Shown here in pieces: positions 46,058-56,449 of a stretch of DNA of 64,000 bases. The notes beneath the pieces were generated by a model. It ran no database searches, had not been told where the DNA came from, and saw nothing but the letters and a program-made list of their open reading frames with translations. Source of the stretch: Phreatobacter sp. Its GTDB lineage: Bacteria; Pseudomonadota; Alphaproteobacteria; Rhizobiales; Phreatobacteraceae. A program made the position numbers and the translations under genes. The DNA lies in assembly GCF_016793595.1 (NCBI RefSeq), contig NZ_JAEULY010000002.1:310001-374000 (forward strand), in the 5' to 3' direction. Positions within the stretch are counted from its first letter, which is position 1; each line of letters begins with the position of its first letter.

Positions 46058-46516
46058 ATGGCGGTTCGGGTTCAGCGTGAGGATTTCGATCTCGGGGCCG
46101 AGGTGAAGCGCCTGACGGCCGGCCGCGTCGATGTCGGCGCCGTCGCGACCTTCACGGGCCTGTGCCGCGGCGCGACCGGCGACGAGCGCATCGGCGCGAT
46201 GACGCTGGAGACCTACGAGGCCATGGCGCTGGCCGAACTCTCGCGCATCGAGGCGGAGGCGCGGGTGCGCTGGCCGCTGCAGGACGTGCTGGTCGTGCAT
46301 CGCTACGGGCGGCTGGAGCCGGGTGACAATATCGTGCTGGTGGTGGCGCTGTCCGAGCACCGGCAGGCAGCCTTCGCGGCCGCCGAATTCCTCATGGACT
46401 TCCTCAAGACCAATGCGCCGTTCTGGAAGTTCGAGGAAACCGGAGCGGGCGGCGGCTGGGTGGACGCCAAGGCCGCGGACGATGCCGCCGCCGACCGGTG
46501 GAACGCGCCGCGATAG
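46058..46516 (+). CDS. moaE: Molybdopterin synthase catalytic subunit MoaE
   Basis: 152 residues. GAVATFTGLCRG near residue 28, ETYEAMALAEL, HRYGRLEPGDNIV and the active-site lysines in FLKTNAPFWKFEE are visible. It transfers sulphur to precursor Z. The small subunit gene moaD is not adjacent. It starts 9 bases after the GST stop. Confidence 0.94.
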   Translation: MAVRVQREDFDLGAEVKRLTAGRVDVGAVATFTGLCRGATGDERIGAMTLETYEAMALAELSRIEAEARVRWPLQDVLVVHRYGRLEPGDNIVLVVALSEHRQAAFAAAEFLMDFLKTNAPFWKFEETGAGGGWVDAKAADDAAADRWNAPR

Positions 46517-46613
46517 CGCGCGCCGATATCGCATTGTCCCATCGGCAGGCCGCTTTACAGGCGGCGATGTGCTTCCCATTCTGCCGCGTCAATCGATTGC
46601 AAAGGGGACTGCC

Positions 46614-48200
46614 ATGACCCTCCGCCCATCTCGTCGCCTGTTTCTTGGCGGTTCAGCCGCGGTTCTCGCCGCGCCGCGCCTCTCCCTCGCGCAGGGCGCC
46701 AATGTGCTGAAATTCGTGCCGCAGACCGATGTCGCCGTGCTCGATCCCGTCTGGACCACGACCTATCCGACCCGCGACCACGGCTATCTCGTCTTCGACA
46801 CGCTGTTCGGCATAGACGGCCAGTACAAGATGCAGCCGCAGATGCTGGCGGGCGCTGTCACTGAGAACGAGGGGCGCGTCTGGAACCTGACGCTGCGCGA
46901 CGGGCTGAAGTTCCATGACGGCGCGCCCGTGCTCGCGCGCGACTGCGTCGCCTCGATCAAGCGCTGGGGTGCGCGGGACGCTTTCGGTCAGGTGCTGATG
47001 GCGGCGACCGACGAACTCTCCGCGCCGGACGACAAGACGATCCGCTTCCGCCTGAAGCACGCCTTCCCGCTGTTGCCGGACGCGCTGGGCAAGGCCTCGC
47101 CCAACATGTGCGCGATCATGCCGGAACGCCTCGCCAACACTTCGCCGATGGAGCGCGTGACCGAGATGGTCGGCTCAGGCCCCTACCGGTTCCTCGCCGG
47201 CGAGCGGGTTCCCGGCGCGCTGATTGCTTATGCGAAGTTCGACGGCTACGTGCCGCGCTCCGGCGGTACGCCGGACTGGACGGCCGGGCCGAAGGTCGCC
47301 CATTTCGAGCGGATCGAATGGCGCATCATGCCGGATCCGAACACCGCGATGGGCGCGCTGCGCGCGGGCGAGATCGACTGGTGGTATTCACCCGACGCCG
47401 ACCTCCTGCCGGCGCTCAAGGGCATGCGCGGTGTCTCGACCAAGGTGATCGATCCGACGGGGTGGATCTCCACCATGCGGCTCAACCATCTGGTGCCGCC
47501 CTTCGACAATCCGGCGATCCGCCGGGCCGTCCTTTCAGCGGTCAGCCAGGCCGATTTCATGGAGGCCCAGACGAGCGACAAGGAGCTGTGGAAGGACGGT
47601 GTCGGCATTTTCTGCCCCGGCACGCCGATGGCGACCGATGCCGGCATGGCGGCGCTCGCCAGTCAGCGCGATCTCGACAAGGCCAAGGCCGCGATCATCG
47701 CCGCCGGCTACAAGGGCGAGAAGGTGGTGGTGCTCGGTGCAGCCGAGATCGCCAGCTCCAAGGCGCTCTCGGATGTCGGGGCCGACCTCTTGAGGAAGCT
47801 AGGTTTCAACGTCGACTACCAGCTGTCGGACTGGGGGACGGTGGTGCAGCGCCGCGCCAAGACAGACCCAGTCGATCAGGGCGGCTGGAACGTCTACCAC
47901 ACGTTCTGGAGCGGCACCGATCAGTTCACGCCGGCGGGCCATGCCTTCCTGCGCGCGCACGGGCGCAATGCCGGGCCCGGCTGGCCGGACATTCCCGGGC
48001 TGGAGCGGATGCGCGACGATTGGTTCAGGGCGCCGGACATGGCGGCTCAGGTGGCCGTCGCCCGGCAGATGCAGGAACTGGCCTTCCGGGAAGTGCCCTA
48101 TATCCCGCTCGGGCAGCGCTTCTTCCCGACCGCGTTCCGCAGCAACCTCACGGGCATGCTGAACGGCAACCCGGTCTTCTGGAACATCCGGCGGGCGTGA
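46614..48200 (+). CDS. ABC transporter substrate-binding protein, peptide/nickel family (SBP family 5)
   Basis: 528 residues. SRRLFLGGSAAVLAAPRLSLAQ is a Tat-type signal. The SBP_5 domain has GRVWNLTLRDGLKFHDGAPV, then RIEWRIMPDPNTAMGALRAGEIDWWY split over the central lobe. AAAGGGG precedes the ATG. No permease or ATPase genes are beside it, so its transporter is elsewhere. Confidence 0.92.
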   Translation: MTLRPSRRLFLGGSAAVLAAPRLSLAQGANVLKFVPQTDVAVLDPVWTTTYPTRDHGYLVFDTLFGIDGQYKMQPQMLAGAVTENEGRVWNLTLRDGLKFHDGAPVLARDCVASIKRWGARDAFGQVLMAATDELSAPDDKTIRFRLKHAFPLLPDALGKASPNMCAIMPERLANTSPMERVTEMVGSGPYRFLAGERVPGALIAYAKFDGYVPRSGGTPDWTAGPKVAHFERIEWRIMPDPNTAMGALRAGEIDWWYSPDADLLPALKGMRGVSTKVIDPTGWISTMRLNHLVPPFDNPAIRRAVLSAVSQADFMEAQTSDKELWKDGVGIFCPGTPMATDAGMAALASQRDLDKAKAAIIAAGYKGEKVVVLGAAEIASSKALSDVGADLLRKLGFNVDYQLSDWGTVVQRRAKTDPVDQGGWNVYHTFWSGTDQFTPAGHAFLRAHGRNAGPGWPDIPGLERMRDDWFRAPDMAAQVAVARQMQELAFREVPYIPLGQRFFPTAFRSNLTGMLNGNPVFWNIRRA

Positions 48201-48251
48201 GGCGACTGGCGGAAGCCGCCCCACGCACCGCCGGACATCCGGCCCCAGGCG

Positions 48252-48881
48252 TCACGCCGCCTGGGCAAGTCCGATGTCGAGAGCGGGAATGCCGCGCTCG
48301 GCCTCGGCGATCGACTTTGCCTTCTGCTCGGCGCTGATATTGACGCCCTCGGCCCGAACGAAGGTCAGATCGGTGATGCCGAAGAAGCCGAACACCGCGC
48401 GCAGGTAGTTTTCCTGGTGGTCGATGGCCGCCAGAGGCGTGCCGGCGCCGTAGAAGCCGCCGCGAGAGGAGGCGATGATCACCTTCTTCGCCCCTGCGAG
48501 CCCTTCCGGGCCCTTCTCGGTGTAGCGGAAGGTCTTGCCGGCGACTGCAAGGCGATCGATCCAGGCTTTCAGCTGCGAGGGGATCGAGAAGTTGTACATG
48601 GGCGCGCCGACGATCACGATGTCGGCGGCGAGGAACTGGTCGAGAGCCTCGGCGGCATCGGCAAGGTCCTTGCGCATCTGTGCGTCGTGCTGGCTGGCAT
48701 CAATGGAGCCGGCCGCGAGATGCGCGCCGGTGAGATGGGCGATCGGGTTGGCGACGAGGTCGCGATAGGTGACGGCCAGGCCGGGATGGCGAGCCTTCAG
48801 TTCGGCGACGGTGGCGGCGGACAGACGGCGCGAAACCGAATTGTCGCCGAGGATGCCGGAATCGATGTGCAGGAGTTTCAT
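48252..48881 (-). CDS. azoR: FMN-dependent NADH-azoreductase
   Basis: 209 residues of flavodoxin-like fold. [21 protein letters not shown] binds the FMN phosphate; [18 protein letters not shown] and SSRGGFYG form the isoalloxazine site. It reduces azo and quinone compounds. It is divergent from the lysR gene at 48988, its likely regulator. Confidence 0.94.
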   Translation of the reverse strand: MKLLHIDSGILGDNSVSRRLSAATVAELKARHPGLAVTYRDLVANPIAHLTGAHLAAGSIDASQHDAQMRKDLADAAEALDQFLAADIVIVGAPMYNFSIPSQLKAWIDRLAVAGKTFRYTEKGPEGLAGAKKVIIASSRGGFYGAGTPLAAIDHQENYLRAVFGFFGITDLTFVRAEGVNISAEQKAKSIAEAERGIPALDIGLAQAA

Positions 48882-48930
48882 GGCGCGGGTCCTTGCGTGA
48901 ATTGGGGCCGGCCGCTTATCTAGAATCGCG

Positions 48931-48970
48931 AACGATCGACCTGTAGTCAGCAATATTCGAACTGATCGTT
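48931..48970. promoter_or_regulatory. Inverted repeat in azoR/lysR intergenic region
   Basis: AACGATC (48931-48937) and GATCGTT (48964-48970) are 7-base inverted arms in the divergent promoter. They may bind the LysR regulator as two half-sites. Confidence 0.4.
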
Positions 48971-48987
48971 TCTCCTGGGAAACGCCA

Positions 48988-49965
48988 ATGCTGGACCTCA
49001 ACGACCTCTCCCTCTTCGCGGCTGTGGTGCGGCATCAGGGCTTCTCGCCAGCAGCGCGCGCGTTGCAGGTGCCGAAATCGAAGCTCAGCAAGCATGTCGC
49101 GCGGTTGGAGGAACGGCTGGGGGTGCGGCTCATCGAGCGTTCGACCCGCCGTTTCCGTGTCACCGAGACGGGCGAGGAGGTCTACCAGCAGTGCCAGGCC
49201 ATGCTGGCCGGCGCCGAGGCCGCCGAGGCAGCCGCGCTCAGGGCGCGGGCGGAACCGAGCGGCGTGGTGCGTGTCGCCTGTCCGCCGGACTTCGGCTACA
49301 ACCTGATGGCCGTTATCCTGCCGGGCTTCATGAAGCGCCATCCGGCCGTGAGGGTTCAGCTCAACGTCTCCAACCGGCGGGTCGACCTGATCGAGGAGCG
49401 AGTCGATATCGCCTTGCGCGTGCGCACCAGGCTCGACACCGAACCGGACCTGACCATGCGGGTGCTCGGGCAGAGCCGCAGCCTGATCGTCGCCAGCCCC
49501 GCCTTCGTGGCGGCGCATGGCGGCACCATCGACATCGACCGGATCGGAGGACTGCCGACGCTGACCCATGCCGAGGGCGTGCTGCACGACCGCTGGCAGC
49601 TGACCGGTCCCGACGGCCAATCCCGCGACATCGTCCACGAGCCGATCCTCGCCTGCAGCGATTTCACCATCCTGCGCAATGCGGCTCTGGCCGGGCTCGG
49701 CATGGCCCTGCTGCCCGATCAGGTGTGCCGCGACGAGGTCGAGGCGGGCCGCCTCGTCCAGCTCCTTCCCGAATGGACGGCGCCGTTCGGAACGATTCAC
49801 ATGGTCTTCGGCACGCGGCGCGGGCTCCTGCCGGCGGTGAGGGCCCTGATCGACCATATCGTCGCGGAGTATCCGGTGATCATGTCGGAATGCGCCGAAG
49901 TGCGCGCCGCCACTCGCGCCATTGTGTCGGACGACCTTCGCGACAAATGGCTCATGCGGGTGTAG
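48988..49965 (+). CDS. LysR family transcriptional regulator, divergent from azoR
   Basis: 325 residues. The HTH is in [23 protein letters not shown], then [16 protein letters not shown]. The effector domain resembles those of regulators placed beside azoreductase or quinone-oxidoreductase genes. The 106-base divergent gap with azoR suggests direct control of azoR. Confidence 0.92.
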   Translation: MLDLNDLSLFAAVVRHQGFSPAARALQVPKSKLSKHVARLEERLGVRLIERSTRRFRVTETGEEVYQQCQAMLAGAEAAEAAALRARAEPSGVVRVACPPDFGYNLMAVILPGFMKRHPAVRVQLNVSNRRVDLIEERVDIALRVRTRLDTEPDLTMRVLGQSRSLIVASPAFVAAHGGTIDIDRIGGLPTLTHAEGVLHDRWQLTGPDGQSRDIVHEPILACSDFTILRNAALAGLGMALLPDQVCRDEVEAGRLVQLLPEWTAPFGTIHMVFGTRRGLLPAVRALIDHIVAEYPVIMSECAEVRAATRAIVSDDLRDKWLMRV

Positions 49966-50069
49966 GGTGACCTAATCGATGTTCAGGTCTGACGCCTCGC
50001 GGCGGCCATCGTGAACCGACCTCCGCGGCGCTGCCGGGCCTCGAACGGCCACGACAACGGACGGTCGCC

Positions 50070-50897
50070 ATGGCACAGGCATCCTATCCGCAGGCAGATT
50101 CCTTCCAGACAGGCACGATGCGCGTCGGCGAGGATGCCGACCACGAACCCATCACCATTCGCCGGATCGGTACCGAGGACATTCGCCAGGCCCTGGCGCA
50201 GGGCTTCGACGATTTCTCACGGCAGCCGAGCCATCTCGTCTTCCTCGGGCTCATCTATCCGATCGTGGGCCTGCTCATCGGGCGGGCGGCCATGGATGCC
50301 GAATGGGTCATGCTGCTCTTTCCGATCATGGCGGGCTTCGCGCTGATCGGGCCTTTCGCGGCCATCGGCATCTATGAGATTTCGCGACGGCGCGAGCAGG
50401 GGCTGGACACGGCCTGGAGCCATGCCTTCGACGTGCTCCGATCGCCGGCGCGCTGGTCGATCCTGCTGGTCGGGGCGATACTCATGGTGCTGTTCGTCGC
50501 CTGGCTGGCGAGCGCCATGGCGATCTATCGCTGGGCGTTCGGCGACTTCGTTCCGGCCGGCCAGACCGACTTCATGTATCGGGTGCTGACCACGGGCGAG
50601 GGCTGGGCGCTGATCCTCGTCGGCAACGCCGCCGGCTTCCTGTTCGCACTGGTTGCGCTGACCACGAGCGTCATTTCGTTCCCGCTGCTGCTCGACCGGC
50701 ATGTCAACGCTTTCAGCGCCATGGGCGCGTCGATCAGGGCGGTAGCGGCCAATCCCGGCCCGATGGCGCTTTGGGGGCTGATTGTCGCGGCCCTGCTGGT
50801 GATCGGCTCCATACCGCTCTTCGTCGGGCTGGCCGTGGTCGTGCCGGTGTTGGGGCACGCGACCTGGCACCTCTATCGCAAGGTGGTGGTGCGGTAG
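50070..50897 (+). CDS. DUF2189 domain-containing membrane protein
   Basis: 275 residues with about six membrane segments between residues 60 and 265. IRRIGTEDIRQALAQGFDDF near residue 31 is the conserved DUF2189 head, and PFAAIGIYEISRRREQGLD follows. The function is unknown; the family is sometimes near cytochrome oxidase genes, but not here. Confidence 0.88.
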   Translation: MAQASYPQADSFQTGTMRVGEDADHEPITIRRIGTEDIRQALAQGFDDFSRQPSHLVFLGLIYPIVGLLIGRAAMDAEWVMLLFPIMAGFALIGPFAAIGIYEISRRREQGLDTAWSHAFDVLRSPARWSILLVGAILMVLFVAWLASAMAIYRWAFGDFVPAGQTDFMYRVLTTGEGWALILVGNAAGFLFALVALTTSVISFPLLLDRHVNAFSAMGASIRAVAANPGPMALWGLIVAALLVIGSIPLFVGLAVVVPVLGHATWHLYRKVVVR

Positions 50898-50915
50898 GGG
50901 AGGTCGCGGCTGGTC

Positions 50916-50924
50916 TTGTCCACA
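50916..50924 (+). promoter_or_regulatory. DnaA-box-like site upstream of dnaG
   Basis: TTGTCCACA differs by one base from the DnaA box TTATCCACA. It lies 62 bases before the dnaG start. A single copy may be chance. Confidence 0.35.
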
Positions 50925-50940
50925 GGCTGGCCAAGTCAGG

Positions 50941-50963
50941 CGATGTCCGATGATCGGACATCG
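50941..50963. promoter_or_regulatory. Perfect 11-base-arm palindrome upstream of dnaG
   Basis: CGATGTCCGAT (50941-50951) and ATCGGACATCG (50953-50963) flank a single G. The site ends 14 bases before the dnaG ATG. It could be an operator, or an RNA hairpin near the ribosome binding site. Confidence 0.75.
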
Positions 50964-50977
50964 CCTATATCTGCCTA

Positions 50978-52882
50978 ATGCGCTTTCCGCCTTCGTTCCT
51001 GGACGAAATCCGGCAACGCCTCCCCGTGTCGGAGGTGGTGGGCCGGCGCGTCAAGCTGAAGAAGCAGGGCAGGGAATGGCGCGGCCTGTCGCCGTTCAAC
51101 GCCGAGAAGACGCCGTCCTTCTACGTCAACGACCAGAAGGGCTTCTACCACTGCTTCTCGTCCGCCAAGCACGGCGACATCTTCCGCTTCCTGATGGAGA
51201 CGGAAGGGCTGAGTTTCCCCGAGGCGGTGGAGCAGCTCGCCTCGCAGGCCGGCGTGCCCATGCCGAAAGTGACGGCCGAGGAGGTGCAGCGGGCCGAGAA
51301 GGCCAAGACCCTCTACGAGGTGATGGAACTCGCCGCGAAATTCTTCGAGGCGCAGTTGCAGGACCGCGCCGGCGCAAAGGCGCGCGGCTATCTCGCCGGC
51401 CGTGACCTGCGCGCCCCGACGCAGGTGAAATTCCGTCTCGGCTATGCCCCGCCCGAGCGCTTCGCGCTGAAGGAGCATCTCGGCGCCAAGGGCGTGCCGG
51501 TGGCCGATATGGTCGCGGCCGGGCTCCTGGTCCATGGCGAGGGCATCCCGGTGCCCTACGACCGGTTCCGGGACCGGGTGATGTTCCCGATCACCGACCT
51601 GCGTGGTCGCGTGGTCGCCTTCGGCGGCCGGGCGCTGGAGAAGGACGTTCCGGCCAAATATCTGAACTCGCCGGAGACCGATCTCTTCCACAAGGGTTCC
51701 CTGCTCTACAACGCGTTCGGCGCGCGCGAGCCATCCCACAAGACCAATCGGGTCATCGCGGTCGAGGGCTATGTCGACGTCATCGCCATGGTCATGGCGG
51801 GGATCGGCGAGACCGTCGCCCCGCTCGGCACGGCGCTGACCGAAGGCCAGCTCGAACTGCTCTGGCGCATGGCGCCGGACCCGGTCCTGCTGTTCGACGG
51901 CGACAAGGCCGGCCGCCGCGCGGCCTATCGCGCCGTGGACATTGCCCTGCCGCTCTTGAAGCCCGGCCGCAGCCTTCTGTTCGCGGCGCTCCCCGAGGGG
52001 CAGGATCCGGACGATTTGATCCGCTCGTCGGGCCGCGAGGCCATGGACGCGGTTCTGGCGCAGGCCCAGCCGCTCGCCAGCATGCTCTGGCAGCGCGAGA
52101 CGGAGGCCGGCGTCTTCGGCACGCCGGAGAAGCGGGCGGCGCTGGAGGCGCGCTTTGCCGAGGTCGTCGCGACGATCGGCGACGAGAATGTGCGCCGTCA
52201 CTACCGCGACGACGTGTTCGGCCGCCTGTCGGACCTGTTCCGGCCGATGCAGCGGGAGCGACGCGGCCCCGGCAGGGGACAGGCGGGTGGTTTCCGCGGC
52301 GGTTCGGCCTTTGGCGTACCAGATCACCGGCCCTCGCCGGCGCTGGCGGCGAGCGCGCTCGTTCGGGGGCCGCGCGCGGCGCTGCCCATGCGCGAAGCAC
52401 TGATCCTGACCGCCCTGCTCAACCATCCCTGGCTGGTAGACGGGGCCGAGGAGGACATTGCGGCGCTGGACCTGCGCCATCCGCAGGCGGAAAGCCTCAA
52501 ACTGGCGCTGCTGGACCTCCACGCGCAGGGTATCGAGGGCGAGGCCGAGGCCTATGCGGCCGCGCTCGCAGCGGCCGGCCATGACGGGCTGGTCGGCCAG
52601 GTCAGGGGCACCGTTGCGGTCCACGCGGTCTGGGGCGCCATGCCGGGGGCGGCAAAAAACGACGTCGAGGTGACATTCGGGCAGCTCATGGCCTTGCATC
52701 GCAAGAAGCAAGCGCTAATTAAGGAAATCCGGGATGCCGAACGCGCCTTCGGCGAGGACCCGACCGAAGCAAACGAGCACTGGCTTCTCGACGCCAAGCG
52801 GCGCGAGGCGGAGCTTGTTGGCACCGAAGCCCTGATCGAGGGCTTCGGGGCGGCTTCCGGGCGGGGTTCGCGCAAGGGGTGA
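50978..52882 (+). CDS. dnaG: DNA primase
   Basis: 634 residues. The N-terminal CHC2 region reads GLSPFNAEKTPSF and YHCFSSAKHGD, so only one of four zinc ligands is kept. TOPRIM motifs VIAVEGYVDVIAM and LLFDGDKAGRRAA are intact, and a C-terminal DnaB-interacting part ends near 634. It makes RNA primers at the fork. It precedes rpoD, the common order in this group. Confidence 0.96.
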   Translation: MRFPPSFLDEIRQRLPVSEVVGRRVKLKKQGREWRGLSPFNAEKTPSFYVNDQKGFYHCFSSAKHGDIFRFLMETEGLSFPEAVEQLASQAGVPMPKVTAEEVQRAEKAKTLYEVMELAAKFFEAQLQDRAGAKARGYLAGRDLRAPTQVKFRLGYAPPERFALKEHLGAKGVPVADMVAAGLLVHGEGIPVPYDRFRDRVMFPITDLRGRVVAFGGRALEKDVPAKYLNSPETDLFHKGSLLYNAFGAREPSHKTNRVIAVEGYVDVIAMVMAGIGETVAPLGTALTEGQLELLWRMAPDPVLLFDGDKAGRRAAYRAVDIALPLLKPGRSLLFAALPEGQDPDDLIRSSGREAMDAVLAQAQPLASMLWQRETEAGVFGTPEKRAALEARFAEVVATIGDENVRRHYRDDVFGRLSDLFRPMQRERRGPGRGQAGGFRGGSAFGVPDHRPSPALAASALVRGPRAALPMREALILTALLNHPWLVDGAEEDIAALDLRHPQAESLKLALLDLHAQGIEGEAEAYAAALAAAGHDGLVGQVRGTVAVHAVWGAMPGAAKNDVEVTFGQLMALHRKKQALIKEIRDAERAFGEDPTEANEHWLLDAKRREAELVGTEALIEGFGAASGRGSRKG

Positions 52883-53130
52883 GCGGAACCGATTGGGAAT
52901 TGCAGGCGGGTGGATGTATCAGGGGGTCATGGCCGCGCAGCGGAGACGAGGCGCAAGCTCATGGTTCATAAGGTCTTAAGGACGCGGGCCTTAGGGGATA
53001 AAAGTCAGGTGTGACAGGGGCGCGCCAGCGGTCGGGCGCAGCCCCTTTTTTGGCGTTGAGGCGGGCCTTGAACCCGCTCCCGGCGCGTGAGGCAGCGGGT
53101 CTTGCCCGTTGCGAGCGATGGACGGTCTAG
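52883..53130 (+). promoter_or_regulatory. dnaG-rpoD intergenic region
   Basis: 248 bases that should contain the rpoD promoter. An A/T-richer stretch with GGTCTTAAGG and GGGATAAAAG lies at about 52968-53005. No element can be assigned with confidence. Confidence 0.4.
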
Positions 53131-55116
53131 ATGGCAACCAAGGCAACCGAGAAACCGGAAGGCGCGGATCAGGAGACGGAAGGCCCGGATGGCCCGCTCC
53201 TGGACCTCTCCGATGCCGGCGTTCGGGCGATGATCAAGCGCGCCAAGAAGCGCGGCTATGTGACCATCGACGAGATCAACTCGGTGATGCCGGCGGCCTC
53301 GTTCACCTCCGACCAGATCGAGGACATGAACTCGATGCTGTCCGAGATGGGCATCAACGTCGTCGACAATGACGATGCCGCCGAGGACGGCGAGGAGGAG
53401 GCCAGCGGCGAGGCCGAGGAGCCGGACAACGAGCTGCAGGAGGCGACGCCCCGCGCCGTGGTCAAGTCCGAGCGCGCCTCAGAGCCGCTCGACCGCACCG
53501 ACGACCCCGTCCGCATGTATCTGCGCGAGATGGGCTCTGTGGAGCTCCTGTCCCGCGAGGGCGAGATCGCCATCGCCAAGCGCATCGAGGCCGGCCGCGA
53601 GGCCATGATCGCGGGCCTCTGCGAGAGCCCGCTGACCTTCCAGGCCATCATCATCTGGCGCGACGAGCTCAACGAGGGGAAAATCTACCTCCGCGACATC
53701 ATCGACCTCGAAGCGACCTATGCCGGCCCCGACGCCAAGAACGCGCCGATGGTGACCGAGGGTGAAGCTCCCATCGCCCCCGAGGGCGAAGGCGAGGGCC
53801 TGCCGCCCGGCGCCGAGGGCGACATGGACGAGGACGACATGGAGAACGCCGTGTCGCTCGCCGCCATGGAGGCCGAGCTGAAGCCGAAGGTGCTCGAAAT
53901 TTTCGACACCATCGCCGACGAGTACAAGAAGCTGCGCCGCCTGCAGGACCAGAACGTCGAGAACCGGCTGAACGACACCAAGCTGTCGCCGAGCCAGGAG
54001 CGGCGGGCCAAGAAGCTGCGCGAGGACCTCGTCCAGCACGTCAAGTCGCTGTCCCTGAACACCGCGCGCATCGAGGCACTGGTCGAGCAGCTCTACGACA
54101 TCAACAAGCGCCTCGTGGGCTACGAGGGGCGTCTGCTGCGTCTCGCCGAGAGCTATGGCGTCGACCGCATGTCGTTCCTGAAGGAATATCAGGGCTCCGA
54201 ACTCGATCCGAACTGGATCCGGCGCGTGGCCTCGCTCGGCGCGCGCGGCTGGAAGAGCTTCGTGGCCGAGGAAAAGGACACGGTGAAGGAAATCCGCGCC
54301 GAGATTCAGGCGCTGGCGACCGAAACCGCGCTGGAGATCGGCGAGTTCCGCAAGATCGTCCAGATGGTGCAGAAGGGCGAGCGCGAGGCCCGGCAGGCGA
54401 AGAAGGAAATGGTCGAGGCCAACCTGCGCCTCGTCATCTCCATCGCCAAGAAGTACACGAACCGCGGCCTGCAGTTCCTCGACCTCATCCAGGAGGGGAA
54501 TATCGGCCTGATGAAGGCGGTCGACAAATTCGAGTACCGTCGCGGCTACAAGTTCTCGACCTATGCGACCTGGTGGATCCGGCAGGCGATCACCCGCTCG
54601 ATCGCGGACCAGGCGCGCACCATCCGCATCCCCGTGCACATGATCGAGACGATCAACAAGATCGTCCGCACGAGCCGGCAGATGCTCCACGAGATCGGCC
54701 GCGAGCCGACGCCGGAGGAGCTTGCCGAGAAGCTCGGCATGCCGCTGGAGAAGGTCCGCAAGGTCCTGAAGATCGCCAAGGAGCCGATCTCCCTCGAAAC
54801 GCCGATCGGCGACGAGGAAGACAGCCATCTCGGCGACTTCATCGAGGACAAGAACGCCATTCTGCCGATCGATGCGGCGATCCAGTCGAACCTGCGCGAG
54901 ACCACGACGCGGGTGCTCGCCTCGCTCACGCCCCGCGAGGAACGCGTGCTGCGCATGCGCTTCGGCATCGGCATGAACACCGACCACACGCTGGAGGAAG
55001 TCGGCCAGCAGTTCTCGGTGACCCGCGAGCGTATCCGTCAGATCGAGGCGAAGGCGCTTCGCAAGCTGAAGCATCCGTCGCGGTCGAGGAAGCTCAGGAG
55101 CTTCCTGGATAATTGA
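53131..55116 (+). CDS. rpoD: RNA polymerase sigma factor RpoD (sigma-70)
   Basis: 661 residues. Region 1.1 opens the protein, an acidic stretch follows ([17 protein letters not shown] near 90-106), then region 1.2 ([21 protein letters not shown]). Regions 2.1-2.4 include [25 protein letters not shown] and [12 protein letters not shown]; region 4.2 is [20 protein letters not shown]. It is the principal sigma factor. A terminator follows at 55147. Confidence 0.98.
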   Translation: MATKATEKPEGADQETEGPDGPLLDLSDAGVRAMIKRAKKRGYVTIDEINSVMPAASFTSDQIEDMNSMLSEMGINVVDNDDAAEDGEEEASGEAEEPDNELQEATPRAVVKSERASEPLDRTDDPVRMYLREMGSVELLSREGEIAIAKRIEAGREAMIAGLCESPLTFQAIIIWRDELNEGKIYLRDIIDLEATYAGPDAKNAPMVTEGEAPIAPEGEGEGLPPGAEGDMDEDDMENAVSLAAMEAELKPKVLEIFDTIADEYKKLRRLQDQNVENRLNDTKLSPSQERRAKKLREDLVQHVKSLSLNTARIEALVEQLYDINKRLVGYEGRLLRLAESYGVDRMSFLKEYQGSELDPNWIRRVASLGARGWKSFVAEEKDTVKEIRAEIQALATETALEIGEFRKIVQMVQKGEREARQAKKEMVEANLRLVISIAKKYTNRGLQFLDLIQEGNIGLMKAVDKFEYRRGYKFSTYATWWIRQAITRSIADQARTIRIPVHMIETINKIVRTSRQMLHEIGREPTPEELAEKLGMPLEKVRKVLKIAKEPISLETPIGDEEDSHLGDFIEDKNAILPIDAAIQSNLRETTTRVLASLTPREERVLRMRFGIGMNTDHTLEEVGQQFSVTRERIRQIEAKALRKLKHPSRSRKLRSFLDN

Positions 55117-55146
55117 GGATTATCTCGGCCTTTTTGAGTTTGAGTG

Positions 55147-55175
55147 CGGCGGGCTTCGGCTCGCCGTTTTCTTTT
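55147..55175 (+). terminator. Rho-independent terminator after rpoD
   Basis: CGGCGGGC (55147-55154) pairs with GCTCGCCG (55159-55166), allowing one G-T pair, around a TTCG loop; TTTTCTTTTT follows. Confidence 0.85.
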
Positions 55176-55377
55176 TGCGGTGCGAGTCGCGAGCGGCAGG
55201 CCCTCAACGCCGCTGCTGCCAGACATGGGCAACAGCGGTGCGTCAGGCTCTGCTCAGGCCCCATTTCGGGCCTATACCTCCCGTGAAGTGGCCATGACCC
55301 ACCCCCGCGCGTCAATGCGCCGGGGCTGGCGGAATGGCCCATCCCGCTCCTTTGAACTCCGCTCTGGAGACATGCCC

Positions 55378-55821
55378 ATGCCCGGCACCGTCCGCCTGCA
55401 CCGCGTCCTCACCGCCAGGCCCGACAAAGTCTATCGCGCCTTCATCGAGGCCGATGCCCTCGCCAAGTGGCTGCCGCCCAACGGCTTCACCTGCACCGTG
55501 CATGAACTCGACGCCAAAGTCGGCGGCAAGCACCGGGCTTCGTTCCGCAACTTCACCACCGGCCATAGCCATTCCTTCGGGGGCGAATATCTGGAACTCG
55601 TCCCGGGCGAGCGGCTCCGCTACACGGACCGCTTCGACGATCCGAACCTGCCGGGTGAAATCCGCGTGACGGTGGAGTTGAAAAAGGTCTTCTGCGGCAC
55701 GGAGATCAGCATCGTGCAGGAGGGCATTCCCGACCTCATCCCGGTGGAGGCCTGCTATCTCGGCTGGCAGGAATGCCTGCGCAATCTCGCGCGGCTCGTC
55801 GAGCCGGAGATCAATCAGTAA
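55378..55821 (+). CDS. SRPBCC (AHSA1-like) family protein
   Basis: 147 residues. LHRVLTARPDKVYRAFIEADALAKWLPP at the N-terminus and GWQECLRNLARLVEP at the C-terminus mark the START-like fold of the AHSA1 group. Two ATGs are near; 55378 has GGAG at 8 bases. The ligand is unknown. Confidence 0.88.
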   Translation: MPGTVRLHRVLTARPDKVYRAFIEADALAKWLPPNGFTCTVHELDAKVGGKHRASFRNFTTGHSHSFGGEYLELVPGERLRYTDRFDDPNLPGEIRVTVELKKVFCGTEISIVQEGIPDLIPVEACYLGWQECLRNLARLVEPEINQ

Positions 55822-55945
55822 CGGACGAGAGCGTCGCCGGGCCGAGACGAGAGGTACTGCATTCGCCTTGACGGGACGGCATCCGTATTCGCGCGAAGAT
55901 TGGAGGGTCAGGTTTGCACGCGCATGGTGGGCGGGTTCCGCCACC

Positions 55946-56389
55946 ATGGACGACGCCATGCGGAAGCTCACGCGCATCACCGCGTACCCTCAGGGTCAGT
56001 CGACTTATGACTGCGAGTGCTGCGGCCGGCTTTCGCGCACGATCTGGGGCGAGGTTCATGACGTGGCCGGTGACGCCGTCGTCTACTATTGCCAGTGGAC
56101 GGTCGAGGGCCCCGAACACGATGCGAATGTCGACCTCATACTGGGGCCTTGGGGCGATGGCACGACGCCCGATGACCGCGCTCTCATTTCGATGGCGTTC
56201 CGTCGTTCCGAAGGCAGCTTCATGGTGATCGACGTCGCATCTCGCCATGCGAAGGTTGCCGGCGCTTGCCGCAAGGGTCTGGCGCGTGACGACGTCATCG
56301 GAACCTGTCTCGCGCAGGCCGCTTTCACGACCGTCGATGTCATCTGGCACGACGATTGGCGGATCGCCGATCTGCTGGCGGCCCGATAG
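55946..56389 (+). CDS. Hypothetical protein with CxCC motif
   Basis: 147 residues from ATG at 55946 (MDDAMRKL). It has TYDCECCGRLSRTIWGEVHD near residue 17 and a mixed alpha/beta body; a lone Cys lies in VAGACRKGL. No family is recognised. A TTG at 55868 would add 26 residues. A bidirectional terminator separates it from the convergent SRPBCC gene. Confidence 0.65.
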   Translation: MDDAMRKLTRITAYPQGQSTYDCECCGRLSRTIWGEVHDVAGDAVVYYCQWTVEGPEHDANVDLILGPWGDGTTPDDRALISMAFRRSEGSFMVIDVASRHAKVAGACRKGLARDDVIGTCLAQAAFTTVDVIWHDDWRIADLLAAR

Positions 56390-56401
56390 CCGCGCAACGG
56401 A

Positions 56402-56425
56402 AAAGGCGGGCCGAATCCCGCCTTT
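56402..56425. terminator. Bidirectional terminator between convergent genes
   Basis: AAAGGCGGG (56402-56410) and CCCGCCTTT (56417-56425) enclose CCGAAT. Runs of A and T on either side allow termination in both directions. Confidence 0.85.
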
Positions 56426-56449
56426 CTCTTCGTTCCGAGTTCGCGCTGT

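Noticed and set aside
53040..53130. Heat-shock-like promoter (CTTGAA) before rpoD
   Set aside because: The -35-like CTTGAAC has no acceptable -10 partner at the right distance.
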